Source of the DNA: Treponema sp.
GTDB taxonomy: Bacteria > Spirochaetota > Spirochaetia > Treponematales > Breznakiellaceae
NCBI GenBank assembly: GCA_031256035.1
Contig: JAIRRJ010000069.1
Coordinates: 1 to 64,000 of the forward strand
DNA length: 64,000 nt
Reading direction: 5' to 3'
Positions 15,673 to 25,019 of this stretch are shown here, one piece after another. A program made the translations under genes and the position numbers. Each line of letters starts with the position of its first letter. Positions within the stretch are counted from its first letter, which is position 1. The notes below the pieces were generated by a model, which had not been told where the DNA came from, did not search any database, and was given only the letters and a program-made list of their open reading frames with translations.

Positions 15673-15759
15673 ATGCTCAATTTAGCCGAATTTACCTTCA
15701 ATCCGGCTAAAAACCTCCTCTTTAGGGCAAGAGCGAACCTTCGGTTCGTTGCGAATTAC

Positions 15760-16965
15760 CTACTGCCTCGTCCGTGTTACAACACTTTCCCCTGGCCTTG
15801 GGATTCCACCATGACTACTATATTCGCCATGTCTGATATACGTTCCGGGCGTTCCGTTGCTTGGATTGTCCGCATAAAATGCTGCACGCAGGGCATCACT
15901 ACCAGATACTGCCGGAGAAAATACATGGGCATTAAAAGTGTTTGCCGGAATCGTGCCTTGAAAAGTAACGCTCGTCAGATTTCTGCAAGCCTCAAACGCA
16001 CCTTGCCCTATCGAAGTTACCGATAAAGGAATAGTAACGCTTGTAATTCCGGTATTTCCAAAAGCATAGGTCTCTATAGTCTTCACCGATGAACCGATGG
16101 TAACGCTCGTTAAGCTTTCGCAACTTATAAACGCACCGTTCCCTATCGTAGTAACCGATGAAGGTATGGTAATGCTTGTCAGGCTGGTGCCTTGAAACGC
16201 ATTTCTTCCTATTGTTGTAACCGATGAAGGGAGCGTAATGCTTGTCAGGTTTTTGCAATTTTGAAACGCAGCTCTATCTATCGTTTTTAACGATGAAGGC
16301 GAAGCAAAAGTAACGCTTGTCAGTTGCTCGCAATCACCAAATGCACCTTCTCCGATAGTAGTTATTGATGAAGGAAAGGTAACGCCTTTCAGACTATTTT
16401 TTTGATAAAACGCACGCCCTCCTATAGCGGTTACTCCTTGAGGGATGATAATGTTGCTTAGGTCTTGTCCTACATTCGAAAACTCTGTTAATGTCGTTCC
16501 GCTAAATTTCATTCCTTCCGTTGGCGGTATTTGTGTTGTTGTTGTTTGTGTTGTTGTCCCGCCAGTGCTGGTCGATGTTGTTGTCCCTCCAGTTGTCGTC
16601 CCTGTTGTGGTCGTTCCACCTGTTGATGTACTACCTGTGCTGGTAGTACCACCTGTACCGGACGTGGTGGTTGTCTCTGTTGGTGGCGGCAGTGTTACAA
16701 CTACCGGCGTTTCGGTTTCGGTTTTCTCTCTGCGTCCGCCACGGCGTTCACGCGCGGTTTCCAGTTCGGCTTGCAGTTCGGCAACTTCTTCCGCTGTACC
16801 CGTTTTGCTGAGAGCCTCCATCCTGGCCTGTAAATCGGCTATCTGCGCTTCCAGTGCCTTTTCAGCATCGCTTTTTTTGGGTGTGCAGGCTGTTGCCACA
16901 AGGGCGACTGCGACAATGGCGCATACCATTAGCACGGACTTTAGTCCAAATCCTCTTTTGTTCAT
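15760..16965 (-). CDS. BspA-like leucine-rich repeat lipoprotein with coiled-coil and Thr/Gly linker
   Basis: The 401-residue protein has a signal peptide ending in LVATAC (lipobox). Residues about 32-75 form a predicted coiled coil (EAQIADLQARMEALSK, AELQAELETARER). Residues about 85-150 are a low-complexity Thr/Gly/Ser linker. Residues about 155-355 hold eight BspA-type LRR_5 units of 22-24 residues (SSITTIGEGAFGDCEQLTS, SSVTTIGRNAFQGTSLTS). The layout suggests a lipid-anchored stalk presenting an LRR head. AAGGAGGAATTGT precedes the ATG, a strong ribosome binding site. Near-identical repeat units make slippage or recombination possible. Confidence 0.88.
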   Translation of the reverse strand: MNKRGFGLKSVLMVCAIVAVALVATACTPKKSDAEKALEAQIADLQARMEALSKTGTAEEVAELQAELETARERRGGRREKTETETPVVVTLPPPTETTTTSGTGGTTSTGSTSTGGTTTTGTTTGGTTTSTSTGGTTTQTTTTQIPPTEGMKFSGTTLTEFSNVGQDLSNIIIPQGVTAIGGRAFYQKNSLKGVTFPSSITTIGEGAFGDCEQLTSVTFASPSSLKTIDRAAFQNCKNLTSITLPSSVTTIGRNAFQGTSLTSITIPSSVTTIGNGAFISCESLTSVTIGSSVKTIETYAFGNTGITSVTIPLSVTSIGQGAFEACRNLTSVTFQGTIPANTFNAHVFSPAVSGSDALRAAFYADNPSNGTPGTYIRHGEYSSHGGIPRPGESVVTRTRQ

Positions 16966-17196
16966 ACAATTCCTCCTTATAATTTTTATTGTTAAAATAT
17001 TTCTCGATTTATCGCACGCAAAGGCACGAAGATCACAGAGAACGCCAAGGAAGAAAGAAAATAGGGAATTCTTAATCCCTCTTCTTTCTTTGCGTTCGCG
17101 TACCGAAGGTACGACGTAGCTTTGCGCCTTTGTGTGAAATCTTCTTGGAAATAATACTTTTTTCAGAAAAAATGCTTTGTTAAGTAGTTTGTATAG
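16966..17196. other. Intergenic stretch with repeat-like sequence
   Basis: No gene is seen. The stretch includes GCAAAGGCACGAAGATCACA, a hairpin CGTACC-GAA-GGTACG near 17100 and CTTTGCGCCTTTGTGTG. The last resembles, in part, the first 90 bases of the LRR lipoprotein gene at 2794, suggesting a dispersed degenerate repeat. Confidence 0.4.
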
Positions 17197-17229
17197 TTGA
17201 CACGATCTTAGTGGTATTCTAATTATAAT
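17197..17229 (+). promoter_or_regulatory. Sigma-70-type promoter upstream of hicBA
   Basis: TTGACA (17197-17202) is followed at 17 bases by TAATTA (17220) and at 21 bases by TATAAT (17224-17229). The 7-bp repeat array begins about 11 bases after TATAAT, that is close to the expected transcript start. Confidence 0.55.
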
Positions 17230-17237
17230 TGGGGATT

Positions 17238-17296
<59 letters not shown>

Positions 17297-17416
17297 AATG
17301 GGGAAATTTGTTTTTTGTTCAAAGGCTTGCATAGTTAGTGAAGTTTATCACGGGGTGAGCGGGGTTGGCAAGAGCCAGCTTGTTTTTTCTCAACAGACAG
17401 AATATTATTTTATAAA

Positions 17417-17620
17417 ATGCAGTTGTCATATACTTATTGGGAAGTAAAAGAAGGCGGATATATAGGTTTTCTCAACCAATATCCTGATTATTGGACACAA
17501 GGGGACAGCATAGACGAACTCGAAAAAATGCTTGTTTCACTCTATGGCGACATTATGGAGTTTGACGATATTCAATCTGCTGTTCCTGAACATACAGGTT
17601 TAGTCGCCGTTCCGGTATGA
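17417..17620 (+). CDS. hicB: HicB-type antitoxin
   Basis: The 67-residue protein has the HicB partial RNase-H-like fold signature: YWEVKEGGYIGFLNQYPDYW followed by GDSIDELEKMLVSLYGDI. HicB binds and neutralises HicA and represses its own promoter. The short form here has no obvious C-terminal DNA-binding domain. Its stop overlaps the start of the next gene (ATGA at 17617), which encodes the toxin. Gene order is antitoxin first. Confidence 0.82.
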   Translation: MQLSYTYWEVKEGGYIGFLNQYPDYWTQGDSIDELEKMLVSLYGDIMEFDDIQSAVPEHTGLVAVPV

Positions 17621-17790
17621 AACGCCTTGATTTAGTCAGGACAATTGAAAAAAATGGGGCTGTTCTTATCAGGCATGGAAGCGACCATGACTGGTATAAA
17701 AACCTGAACACCGGAATTGCAGAATCCGTTCCCCGCCACAGAGAAATCAAAGAACCCTTGGCAAAGAAAATAATTAAACGGCTTTCTTGA
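17617..17790 (+). CDS. hicA: HicA-type mRNA interferase toxin
   Basis: A 57-residue frame starts at ATG 17617, overlapping the hicB stop. It begins MKRLDLVRTIEKNGAVLIRH and has the HicA pattern: GSDHDWYKN (with the conserved His equivalent) and VPRHREIKEPLAKKIIKRL. HicA toxins cleave mRNA and bind double-stranded RNA. It is shorter than common gene-calling cut-offs and is easily missed. Its end is 10 bases from the convergent protease gene. Confidence 0.85.
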   Translation: MKRLDLVRTIEKNGAVLIRHGSDHDWYKNLNTGIAESVPRHREIKEPLAKKIIKRLS

Positions 17791-17800
17791 GGCAGCCGCG

Positions 17801-18481
17801 CTATCTCCGCCGGCGCGACAATAAAATCAGCCGCAAAAGGCTCATAATCGCGGTAAGGGCGGAAGCGACATAGGTCAACGCCGCAGCGGTTAAAACTTTT
17901 TTAACTCCCTTAAGTTCCTCTTCGCTGAGAACGCGGTTGTCCCGCAGAATGGCAATGGCGCGGTTTGAGGCGTTAAACTCTACCGGCAGTGTAACCACAT
18001 AAAAAAACACAGCCGCGGCGAAAAGAATGATTCCGATATTGATCAAGAGCGGAAAGGAAAAGAAAAATCCCGCAATGGCAACCCACGGGCCGAATGACGA
18101 GCCGACATTCGCAACCGGCACAAGTGTACTGCGCATAACAAGCGGCCCCCAGGAAACGGCGTGTTGAATGGCGTGTCCCGCTTCATGCGCGGCAACGCCG
18201 ACTGCCGCAATGGAAGAAGCGCCGTACACCGGCTGGGAAAGACGCAGCGTTTTTGATGCAGGAGCGTAATGATCGGTAAGGGAACCATCTACCGGTTCAA
18301 TTTTTACATCATTGATGTTATTCGCTCTCATTAAAAGGGCAGCCGCATCCTGCCCCGTAATTTTACGCGAACAGGGAACTTTTGAATACTTTTCAAATGT
18401 GGACTTGACCATCATTTGCGCCCACAATGAAAGAATGATGGTTGGAACAACCAAAATCAGATAGTACGTATCAAAAACCAT
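17801..18481 (-). CDS. YugP-like neutral zinc metallopeptidase, membrane-bound
   Basis: The 226-residue protein has an N-terminal membrane segment (YYLILVVPTIILSLWAQ), the zinc-binding motif VAAHEAGHAIQH near residue 115, further membrane segments (residues about 120-165) and a C-terminal hydrophobic stretch (AALTYVASALTAIMSLL). This is the standard layout of the Zn_peptidase_2 (YugP) family. The substrate is unknown. It follows ppk on the same strand with about 50 bases between them. Confidence 0.9.
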   Translation of the reverse strand: MVFDTYYLILVVPTIILSLWAQMMVKSTFEKYSKVPCSRKITGQDAAALLMRANNINDVKIEPVDGSLTDHYAPASKTLRLSQPVYGASSIAAVGVAAHEAGHAIQHAVSWGPLVMRSTLVPVANVGSSFGPWVAIAGFFFSFPLLINIGIILFAAAVFFYVVTLPVEFNASNRAIAILRDNRVLSEEELKGVKKVLTAAALTYVASALTAIMSLLRLILLSRRRR

Positions 18482-18533
18482 TTTATTCTCCTTAATTTAT
18501 TTTTTCTGCGCCCAGCGACCATATGATCAACAA

Positions 18534-20783
18534 TTATGTGGCAGGCGGACTGCGGCGGACTACATATTCCTGTTTTGCAGGACCGGGATTTTCGCTGGCT
18601 CTCGCCGCGCGGGAAAGCATTTCTTTTTGAACCCTGAACGGCTTTTCTTTTTCCGCGGGATTTAACCGCGTCCATTTTCCGGCATTATCAAGCGCCGAAG
18701 CATGGCAGTTATCACTGAAATAATCATTCAGGATTTCCCTCAGTTCAACGCGGAGCTTTTCATCCTGAACAGGGAACATCAGCTCCACGCGGCGATCAAG
18801 GTTACGCGACATCCAGTCGGCGCTGGAAAGATAGAGTTCTTCCGCTCCTCCGTTGGCAAAGTAGAAAATCCGCGAATGTTCAAGATAATGATCGATAACG
18901 CTGATCACTTTTATGTTTTCCGAAATTTCAGGGATGCCCGGAATCAGGGTGCAGATACCGCGCACGCAAAGAGAGATTTTCACTCCGGCTTTTGAAGCAG
19001 CGTACAATGCCTTGATAACATCAACATCGGTAAGGGAATTAATTTTTGCAATGATCCTTCCCGGATATTTATGCCTTGCCCTGTTTGCCTCCCGTTCAAT
19101 CAATTCCAGAAGACGGCGTTTGAGGCCTGAAGGGGCAGCCGCCAGCCTTACCATCGGCTGAACAGCCGAATAACCTGTCAGCATATTAAAAAGAAGGCCG
19201 GCATCGTACGCGATGTCCTCGCGGCTGGTAAAAAGGCAGACATCTTCGTAATACTTCGCGGTTCTGTCATTGTAGTTTCCGGTAGAAAGATGCACATAAC
19301 GTTTGATGCGGTCGTTCTCACGGCGCAAAACCATCGAGATTTTGGAATGTACCTTCAGGTGGGAAAGGCCGTAAACCACAATCACTCCGGCTTTTTCCAG
19401 CCGTTTTGCCCATGAAATATTGCGCTCTTCGTCAAAACGCGCTTTAAGTTCCACAAGCGCCGTTACGTGCTTTCCGTTCAGCGCCGCCTGTTCCAGCGCC
19501 CTGACCACGGGAGAATAAGCCGATGAACCTGACTGCCTTGTTCCCGGAATTGCGCCTCCCGTTCTGTAAAGCGCGGTTTTAATTGCTATGACCTCTGGGT
19601 CTGCCGCGGCTTCCTGAAAAAAACGGACAACCGGCTCAAAAGACTGATACGGCAAATGCAGCATAACATCGCCCTGACTGATGCGATCCCAGACCGGAGT
19701 TTCTTCGTTAAATTCTGCGGACTGCTGAATTTTCCAGGGTTTCTCATTCAATTCTTCCAATCCCGCGACATCTATCAATCCGACAAAATCAACCGTGTTA
19801 ATGGGACCTGCAACTTCATAAAGGTCTTCACCCACAAGAGAAAAACGCCGCGCAAATTCGTCCGTCAATTTGACGCTTCCCGGAGAGTAAACCATCCGCA
19901 CCACATCGGATTTATCTCTGCTTTCCAGAACTTCAACCATAGCTTCGATAAAATCTTCATCCCGCTGTTCATCAACGGAAAAATCCGCGTCCCGGTTTAC
20001 CTTGAACAACATATTTTCCCTGACTCTGTAACCGGGAAAGAGGTAAGAACCCCAGGTTAAAATTACGTCTTCCAGCAGAATAAGCTGAAGTTTAACTTTT
20101 TTCTGTTCGTTAGCTGTCATGTTACCGGATTCCGGAAGCCAGATTATTCTGCTCAGGCTTGAAGGCAGCGGTATGATGACCTTACATTCTTCAGATACGG
20201 ATGCATCGGCGGCGGACGGAATGTCCGCAGACAATTTGTCTGATGATTCCGGTTCAAGCAGAAAGGCGGCGTGTATCAGTTTGCTTTCAATCACCGGCAA
20301 AGGTTTGTCATTTTCCAGACGCAGGGGAGTCAGAACCGGATAAACCTGCGTCATAAAATACGATTCAAGAAAATCCAACTGAGGAACAGAACATGAATCG
20401 GGATGCAATATTTCAAGCCCGTGCTGGGCGAGGCCGGGAAGGATTTCGCCTAACAGACAGTCATACTGCCTTTTCATGATTAAATGAACTTTTTCTGAAA
20501 TCGCTTTAAGCTGCTGCGCCGGAGTCATACCGCAGGGATCGGCTGCAAGCCCCGGCGAGTCCGAAAGCCGCATCCGTTTAAGCGCCGCGACCCTGACCAT
20601 AAAAAACTCATCAAAGTTTGAAGACACAATCGACAAAAAACGGAACCGCTCAAGCAGGGGCAGATCTCTGCGCAGCCCTTCACCCAACACGCGCTCATTA
20701 AAGTCAACCCAGGAAAGATCGCGGCTCAGGCAGGGGAAGGATGATGATTCTGTTTCCGGTGTTTTATCCATTACATTTACCAT
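18534..20783 (-). CDS. ppk: Polyphosphate kinase 1
   Basis: The protein of about 749 residues starts its conserved part with LSRDLSWVDFNERVL and has the PPK1 signatures VSSNFDEFFMVRVAALKR, IKTALYRTGG and the phospho-histidine loop LKVHSKISMVLRRE (His479 from ATG 20783), then HLSTGNYNDRTAKYYED. It makes polyphosphate from ATP and pairs with the exopolyphosphatase-like gene 33 bases upstream. Two starts are possible, ATG 20783 and ATG 20771 (MDKTPETES); neither has a clear ribosome binding site. A palindromic insertion (20223-20242) encodes the SSDKLSADIPS loop between conserved blocks. Confidence 0.95.
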   Translation of the reverse strand: MVNVMDKTPETESSSFPCLSRDLSWVDFNERVLGEGLRRDLPLLERFRFLSIVSSNFDEFFMVRVAALKRMRLSDSPGLAADPCGMTPAQQLKAISEKVHLIMKRQYDCLLGEILPGLAQHGLEILHPDSCSVPQLDFLESYFMTQVYPVLTPLRLENDKPLPVIESKLIHAAFLLEPESSDKLSADIPSAADASVSEECKVIIPLPSSLSRIIWLPESGNMTANEQKKVKLQLILLEDVILTWGSYLFPGYRVRENMLFKVNRDADFSVDEQRDEDFIEAMVEVLESRDKSDVVRMVYSPGSVKLTDEFARRFSLVGEDLYEVAGPINTVDFVGLIDVAGLEELNEKPWKIQQSAEFNEETPVWDRISQGDVMLHLPYQSFEPVVRFFQEAAADPEVIAIKTALYRTGGAIPGTRQSGSSAYSPVVRALEQAALNGKHVTALVELKARFDEERNISWAKRLEKAGVIVVYGLSHLKVHSKISMVLRRENDRIKRYVHLSTGNYNDRTAKYYEDVCLFTSREDIAYDAGLLFNMLTGYSAVQPMVRLAAAPSGLKRRLLELIEREANRARHKYPGRIIAKINSLTDVDVIKALYAASKAGVKISLCVRGICTLIPGIPEISENIKVISVIDHYLEHSRIFYFANGGAEELYLSSADWMSRNLDRRVELMFPVQDEKLRVELREILNDYFSDNCHASALDNAGKWTRLNPAEKEKPFRVQKEMLSRAARASENPGPAKQEYVVRRSPPAT
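20223..20242. repeat. Palindromic insertion in ppk
   Basis: CAGACAA-T-TTGTCTG forms a perfect 7-bp palindrome around one base and shares its core with the palindrome in the DUF1667 gene at 10462-10486. It is translated within a non-conserved, Ser/Asp/Ala-rich loop of Ppk. Confidence 0.5.
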
Positions 20784-20789
20784 TATAAC

Positions 20790-20807
20790 ACATAGTTTAT
20801 GCTATGT
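20790..20807. promoter_or_regulatory. Inverted repeat in the ppx-ppk gap, next to TATAAT
   Basis: ACATAG and CTATGT flank a six-base loop in the 33-base gap. On the minus strand, TATAAT (20787-20782) follows directly and overlaps the upstream ATG of ppk; the ATG at 20771 is ten bases beyond it. This could be an internal promoter giving a nearly leaderless ppk message, or a hairpin in a joint transcript. Confidence 0.3.
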
Positions 20808-20816
20808 CTGTTAAAC

Positions 20817-22346
20817 CTAACTTAAAATCACCTTGTAGCCGAATACATCCTGAAACATCCCGCCTTTTTCATCAAGGCTCATGGACTCCAGCGAAAGATC
20901 ATAAACCTTATCCACATGGATCACAAAAGTTTCCGAACGGCGCTCAACAGTGATTTCTTTGATTCGCTGGGAATGACCGCGATCAAGGGCATCGGCGACT
21001 CTGAGGATCGAAGCCATTTTCAGCACCAGTGTCCGCTCCTCACGCTGAAGCGTAATGTATTCAATATCCGACTGGGAAGGAGCATCCCCCCGGTGATAGC
21101 GGATAACGTTCGCGATAATATTCAATTCGTCATGGTGCACGCCGAAAATTTCCGAATTAATAACAATGTATTGACTGTGTTTCTGATGCCCCGACGCTTT
21201 GACATACGTTCCTATGTCATGGAGGATCGCGGCAGTTTCCAGCATGAGGCGATGGCGGCGGTTCATGCCGTGTTCTTCGGCAAGGGCGTCAAAAATGATC
21301 ATGCACTGTTTCGCGACATGCAGGGAGTGAGACTCGTCAAAATGAAACTTGCGCCCAAGGCTTACCGCTGAGGCTATTATTTGAGTAAAAAACTCTTCCT
21401 GAAAGCCGGAATCAACCTCCGATGCCAAATCAATAAGATAGCCGTCCCGTATGGTTACGAGTGGAACAGCCATGTTGGCGGCGCCGGTATTTTCAAGAAA
21501 AAGTTTTAGTACCAGAATACCGGGAATCAGCCACTCGGCATCCGCGTAAGAAATCCCGAATTTTTGAACGCAGTCTTCGATGCTGTAGTTGCGAATTTTT
21601 TCAGCAAATTCAATGAAGCGCGCGCGTTCGATAATGCGGCAATTTTGGTTTAACTCTCTCCCTGCCTGCTCGGCGGCAAGACGGGCGTCTGAACCGGCAG
21701 CCACCAGCGTGCGTACATGCGCCAGATCCATCTCAGCGTTTAACAGACCGGATGTGTTTTTAATATTTTCAATCAAGTACCGTTCATAATAAGCGCCGGC
21801 GCCAATCCCGTACCGCGAATGTTGATCGATAATTATTGTCCCTATTTTGAGACTGTGAGCTGCAACCATCTGTCCGCGGCGCAGCAGCATAATTTCCGTT
21901 GAGCCGCCGCCGATTTCAATGATCATCGAATTGGCGCGCCAGAACAGGGGAAGGTCGTGCTGCAGGGCAAAACGCACAGCCATGTACATCAGCCGGTTTT
22001 CTTCGATACCTTCGATTATTGAAAGATTAAACCCCGTTACCTGCCGGACACGGTCAATAAAAACATCTCTGTTACGCGCAACACGAAGCGCGCTGGTAGC
22101 GATTACATGAATGTTGCCGGGATCGATATTCCAGCCCGCCAAAAGTTCACGGTAATTTTGCAGCACGGTAAGACATTCCTGAATGGATTCCCGTGAAAGT
22201 TCGCCGGATGTAAAAACATCGCGTCCAAGCGTAACAGGCTGCGCCGCGCGGTCCAGTACCTGCCACCTGCCGCCGGAAAGAATCTCCGCGACATTCAGCC
22301 TGATACCTGTGGAACCTATCTCAAGAACAGCGGCAAGTGTGGCCAT
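20817..22346 (-). CDS. ppx: Exopolyphosphatase / pppGpp phosphatase family protein with HD domain
   Basis: The 509-residue protein has the Ppx/GppA ASKHA ATPase-like domain (LEIGSTGIRLNVAEI, IIEIGGGSTEIMLLRRG; residues 1-300) and a C-terminal HD-type domain (AAILHDIGTYVKASGHQKHS; residues about 330-480), as in full-length Ppx. It hydrolyses polyphosphate or pppGpp and lies directly before ppk, so synthesis and breakdown are co-encoded. The start lies four bases from the stop of the upstream glycoside hydrolase gene and has no clear ribosome binding site, suggesting translational coupling. Confidence 0.92.
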   Translation of the reverse strand: MATLAAVLEIGSTGIRLNVAEILSGGRWQVLDRAAQPVTLGRDVFTSGELSRESIQECLTVLQNYRELLAGWNIDPGNIHVIATSALRVARNRDVFIDRVRQVTGFNLSIIEGIEENRLMYMAVRFALQHDLPLFWRANSMIIEIGGGSTEIMLLRRGQMVAAHSLKIGTIIIDQHSRYGIGAGAYYERYLIENIKNTSGLLNAEMDLAHVRTLVAAGSDARLAAEQAGRELNQNCRIIERARFIEFAEKIRNYSIEDCVQKFGISYADAEWLIPGILVLKLFLENTGAANMAVPLVTIRDGYLIDLASEVDSGFQEEFFTQIIASAVSLGRKFHFDESHSLHVAKQCMIIFDALAEEHGMNRRHRLMLETAAILHDIGTYVKASGHQKHSQYIVINSEIFGVHHDELNIIANVIRYHRGDAPSQSDIEYITLQREERTLVLKMASILRVADALDRGHSQRIKEITVERRSETFVIHVDKVYDLSLESMSLDEKGGMFQDVFGYKVILS

Positions 22347-22350
22347 GGCA

Positions 22351-23775
22351 TCACAGCTTATCTATCAGCATTGAACATTTCCCCGAAGGGATTGGCAGGG
22401 TTTTTTTCTTTTTCCCAAGAATGTTAATCGTAAAGTAATAGAGCTTTTCACTTTCCATGTGAATCTCCCAGCCCCTGCCGCTCTTGTTGGAAAGAATTGT
22501 GATCATATTATTTTTCAGAGACAGATTCTCCACACCCATAATTTCCAGATTGGGAATAATCCAGTCCACGGTTTTATGCGGCAGGGAAATAAAAAGCCCC
22601 ACAATATTTTCGATGGTAAGGCAAATTGTAGAAAGCGCGTCATAAGCCAGATACTGGGGACGCGGAAACGCCGCCTTGCCCGGCCATTTAGCAGGCCCCT
22701 CTTTTGAAGGCATATACGCTTCCCAGAGATTACCTTTGTGATGATTGCCTTCCGGGTTCATGGAATCCAGCATAAAATACACATGCCTGATTGCACACTC
22801 TCTTGCCAAATCCCAGAACTGATACCGTTCCAGTCCCTTGATCACCATGAATGTCAAATGAGGAAAGACCGAACCGCGGTAGCCGCGTCCGTGTTCGTCA
22901 AAATCTTTTTCAGACACCGCAAGCGTGGGAAATGGATGAGGCGTGCCGAAATAATCAGGATCGGAAAGTTTTTTTATGATCCGATCCGCTTTTTCACCGT
23001 TTGGGATTTCAGCTAACAGCGGCCAGTAACCGGCGATGGTTTTAACCGGTATCTGCTTTTCGTTTTTGCCGATGTCATAGTAAAAACCGTCTTCCTGATT
23101 CCACATAAGGGAGTTGATTCTGGTTTTTAATGTAAAATACTGGCGCTTATACTGAAAACTCGTTTCCTTGTCATTCAGTATGCCCGCAAGAGCAGATATG
23201 TAGAGCATATTGATCGCCATCATTGTGTTAAAGTCCATCGCGTAATACGCGCCGCCTCTGGGAGAATTGCTCATTCCGGTTACGGACAAAGGCGTTTTAT
23301 ACAAACCGTTCGGTTTTTTGAACACCGAATCGATCCAATCGGAATACCTGCACAATATTGACAACACATCCTTAACCCGCTTTTTATTGGCGGATTTATG
23401 GTAAATATTATACTCAGCCCAGGCAAAAAGCGGGATTCCAAGCCCTTCGGGATTGTCCCGGTCTACAACCGGCGCGCCTGTGGTGATATTGTAGGCACAG
23501 CGAATAGCCCCATCAGGCTCCTGGCGGTCATAAAACAGGTCCAATGTGGGATGAGCCTGGTAAATTCTGTTGGAATAAACGAGAAAAAAAGAAGAAAATA
23601 TCGCATCGGTCTGATTAACCGTAGGTTCATCGGGGTATGAGAAGAATTTGCCTTCTATTCCGCTTTTTGCGCCCCCGCTATTCCAGCAATCCTGTATCCA
23701 CGCCCATGTTTTATCATAAATATCGACAAAATCCTGATCGTAAAAGTGAATTTTTGGGAAATCTTGTTTTGTCAC
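22351..23775 (-). CDS. Glycoside hydrolase of the GH63/GH37-like (alpha,alpha)6 family
   Basis: The product of 474 residues has features of trehalase/glucosidase-like (alpha/alpha)6-barrel enzymes: NQTDAIFSSFFLVYSN, PEGLGIPLFAWAEYNIY, SPRGGAYYAMDFNTMMA and a late GNHHKGNLWEAYMP. The exact sugar is not clear. GTG at 23775 is chosen as start because GAAGGAG lies just upstream; the open frame runs 36 codons further but that segment looks like untranslated leader. It is divergent from the sugar ABC transporter genes and likely acts on sugars imported by them. Confidence 0.72.
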   Translation of the reverse strand: MTKQDFPKIHFYDQDFVDIYDKTWAWIQDCWNSGGAKSGIEGKFFSYPDEPTVNQTDAIFSSFFLVYSNRIYQAHPTLDLFYDRQEPDGAIRCAYNITTGAPVVDRDNPEGLGIPLFAWAEYNIYHKSANKKRVKDVLSILCRYSDWIDSVFKKPNGLYKTPLSVTGMSNSPRGGAYYAMDFNTMMAINMLYISALAGILNDKETSFQYKRQYFTLKTRINSLMWNQEDGFYYDIGKNEKQIPVKTIAGYWPLLAEIPNGEKADRIIKKLSDPDYFGTPHPFPTLAVSEKDFDEHGRGYRGSVFPHLTFMVIKGLERYQFWDLARECAIRHVYFMLDSMNPEGNHHKGNLWEAYMPSKEGPAKWPGKAAFPRPQYLAYDALSTICLTIENIVGLFISLPHKTVDWIIPNLEIMGVENLSLKNNMITILSNKSGRGWEIHMESEKLYYFTINILGKKKKTLPIPSGKCSMLIDKL

Positions 23776-24028
23776 CAGTTCTCCTTCAGAACAAATAAGT
23801 ATATCAGTACATCCTATCAAATATACAATAAAAACAGGAAATTTGCCATGATTTTTTGAAAAAGGCTGATGCAAAATGTTCAACTTTATCAGCTGCCTTG
23901 AACATAACTATATTTAACTTTGATACTAAATACTATAAAAAATCAATATTTATAGAAATATAATGCCACTTTAAGGTAAAAATTAAACATAATAAAATAA
24001 ATAAATCATTTGATTTTTTTCAACATTA

Positions 24029-25000
24029 ATGGTATGTTTAACTATGCAAAAGCGGTCTCTTTCCAAATCATTGACAAGTTTAACTGTACAAACACGATCT
24101 CTTCCCAAGACATTGTTTGACCAGCGGTATCTTCTGTTGCTCTCGGTCCCTTTTGTTGCTTGGCTTATTGTATTCAGCTATGTCCCTCTTTACGGGTGGC
24201 TCATGGCGTTTCAGGATTACAAGCCGCACCTGGGGATTTTAGGCTCAGGCTGGGTCGGTATAAAGCATTTCCAGGTTTTGTTTAAACAGCCTTCGTTTTA
24301 TACGGCCCTGCAAAACACTTTGGGCATGAGCCTTCTTGGGCTGGTATTCGGTTTTGTTACTTCGATTGGTTTTGCAATTCTTCTTAACGAACTGCGGTTT
24401 CTCCCGTTTAAACGTTTTACACAGACAGCATCCTATCTGCCGCACTTTGTTTCATGGGTTGTAACCGCAAACATTGTTACTTCAATGCTGGCGTTAACTG
24501 GGCCTGTAAATGAAATACTCATGTATTTTGGGCTAATATCCGAACCGATCAATTTTATGGCTAAAACGCAATGGTTCTGGGGGCTTGTAGTAATTGCGGA
24601 CATTTGGAAGGAAATGGGCTGGGGCGCCATTATCTACCTTGCGGCAATGACCGGAATTGACTCCCAGATATACGAAGCCGCTGAAATTGACGGGGTCAAC
24701 CGCGCCCAGAAAATATGGTACATTACTTTGCCGGGTATTGCGCCAACAATCGTAATGCTGCTTATTCTGTCTGTCGGCAATATTCTGAATACAGGCTTTG
24801 AGAGGCAGTTCCTGTTAGGCAACGCGGTAACGCAGCCCAAGGCCATGGTTCTGGACTGGTTCTCTCTTGTTCAGGGCATTGATCAATTCAGATATTCTTA
24901 CGGAACTGCCATAGGTATTTTTAAATCCGGTGTCAGCATCATCCTGCTTTTCATTGCCAACTATGCGGCAAGAAGAGCAGGCTACGGAAGGCTTATTTAA
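24029..25000 (+). CDS. Sugar ABC transporter permease, LplB-type
   Basis: The 323-residue protein has six predicted membrane segments beginning LLLLSVPFVAWLIVFSYVP and the inner-membrane binding-protein-dependent transport motif EAAEIDGVNRAQKIWYITLP, which contacts the ATPase. It is the first gene of a permease-permease-binding-protein set. No ATPase gene is adjacent, which is usual for this family because a shared MsmX-like ATPase is used. The first ~30 residues (with two similar SLTSLTVQ / LTMQKRSLSK segments) are poorly conserved, so a later start cannot be excluded. Confidence 0.88.
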   Translation: MVCLTMQKRSLSKSLTSLTVQTRSLPKTLFDQRYLLLLSVPFVAWLIVFSYVPLYGWLMAFQDYKPHLGILGSGWVGIKHFQVLFKQPSFYTALQNTLGMSLLGLVFGFVTSIGFAILLNELRFLPFKRFTQTASYLPHFVSWVVTANIVTSMLALTGPVNEILMYFGLISEPINFMAKTQWFWGLVVIADIWKEMGWGAIIYLAAMTGIDSQIYEAAEIDGVNRAQKIWYITLPGIAPTIVMLLILSVGNILNTGFERQFLLGNAVTQPKAMVLDWFSLVQGIDQFRYSYGTAIGIFKSGVSIILLFIANYAARRAGYGRLI

Positions 25001-25019
25001 GGAATTTGGAGGAAAAACA

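Noticed and set aside
15734-15748. CGAACC-TTC-GGTTCG hairpin downstream of the LRR lipoprotein gene as terminator
   Set aside because: Only six base pairs and no T-run on the minus strand; may be part of a dispersed palindrome instead.
16445-17119. Long valine/proline-rich plus-strand frame opposite the LRR lipoprotein gene
   Set aside because: It is the complement of the Thr/Gly low-complexity linker and signal region; the minus-strand gene has a lipobox, strong ribosome binding site and LRR units.
24930-25019. Upstream ATG extension of the second sugar permease
   Set aside because: It would overlap the first permease by 70 bases, and GTG 25020 has GGAGG in front and begins the conserved part.
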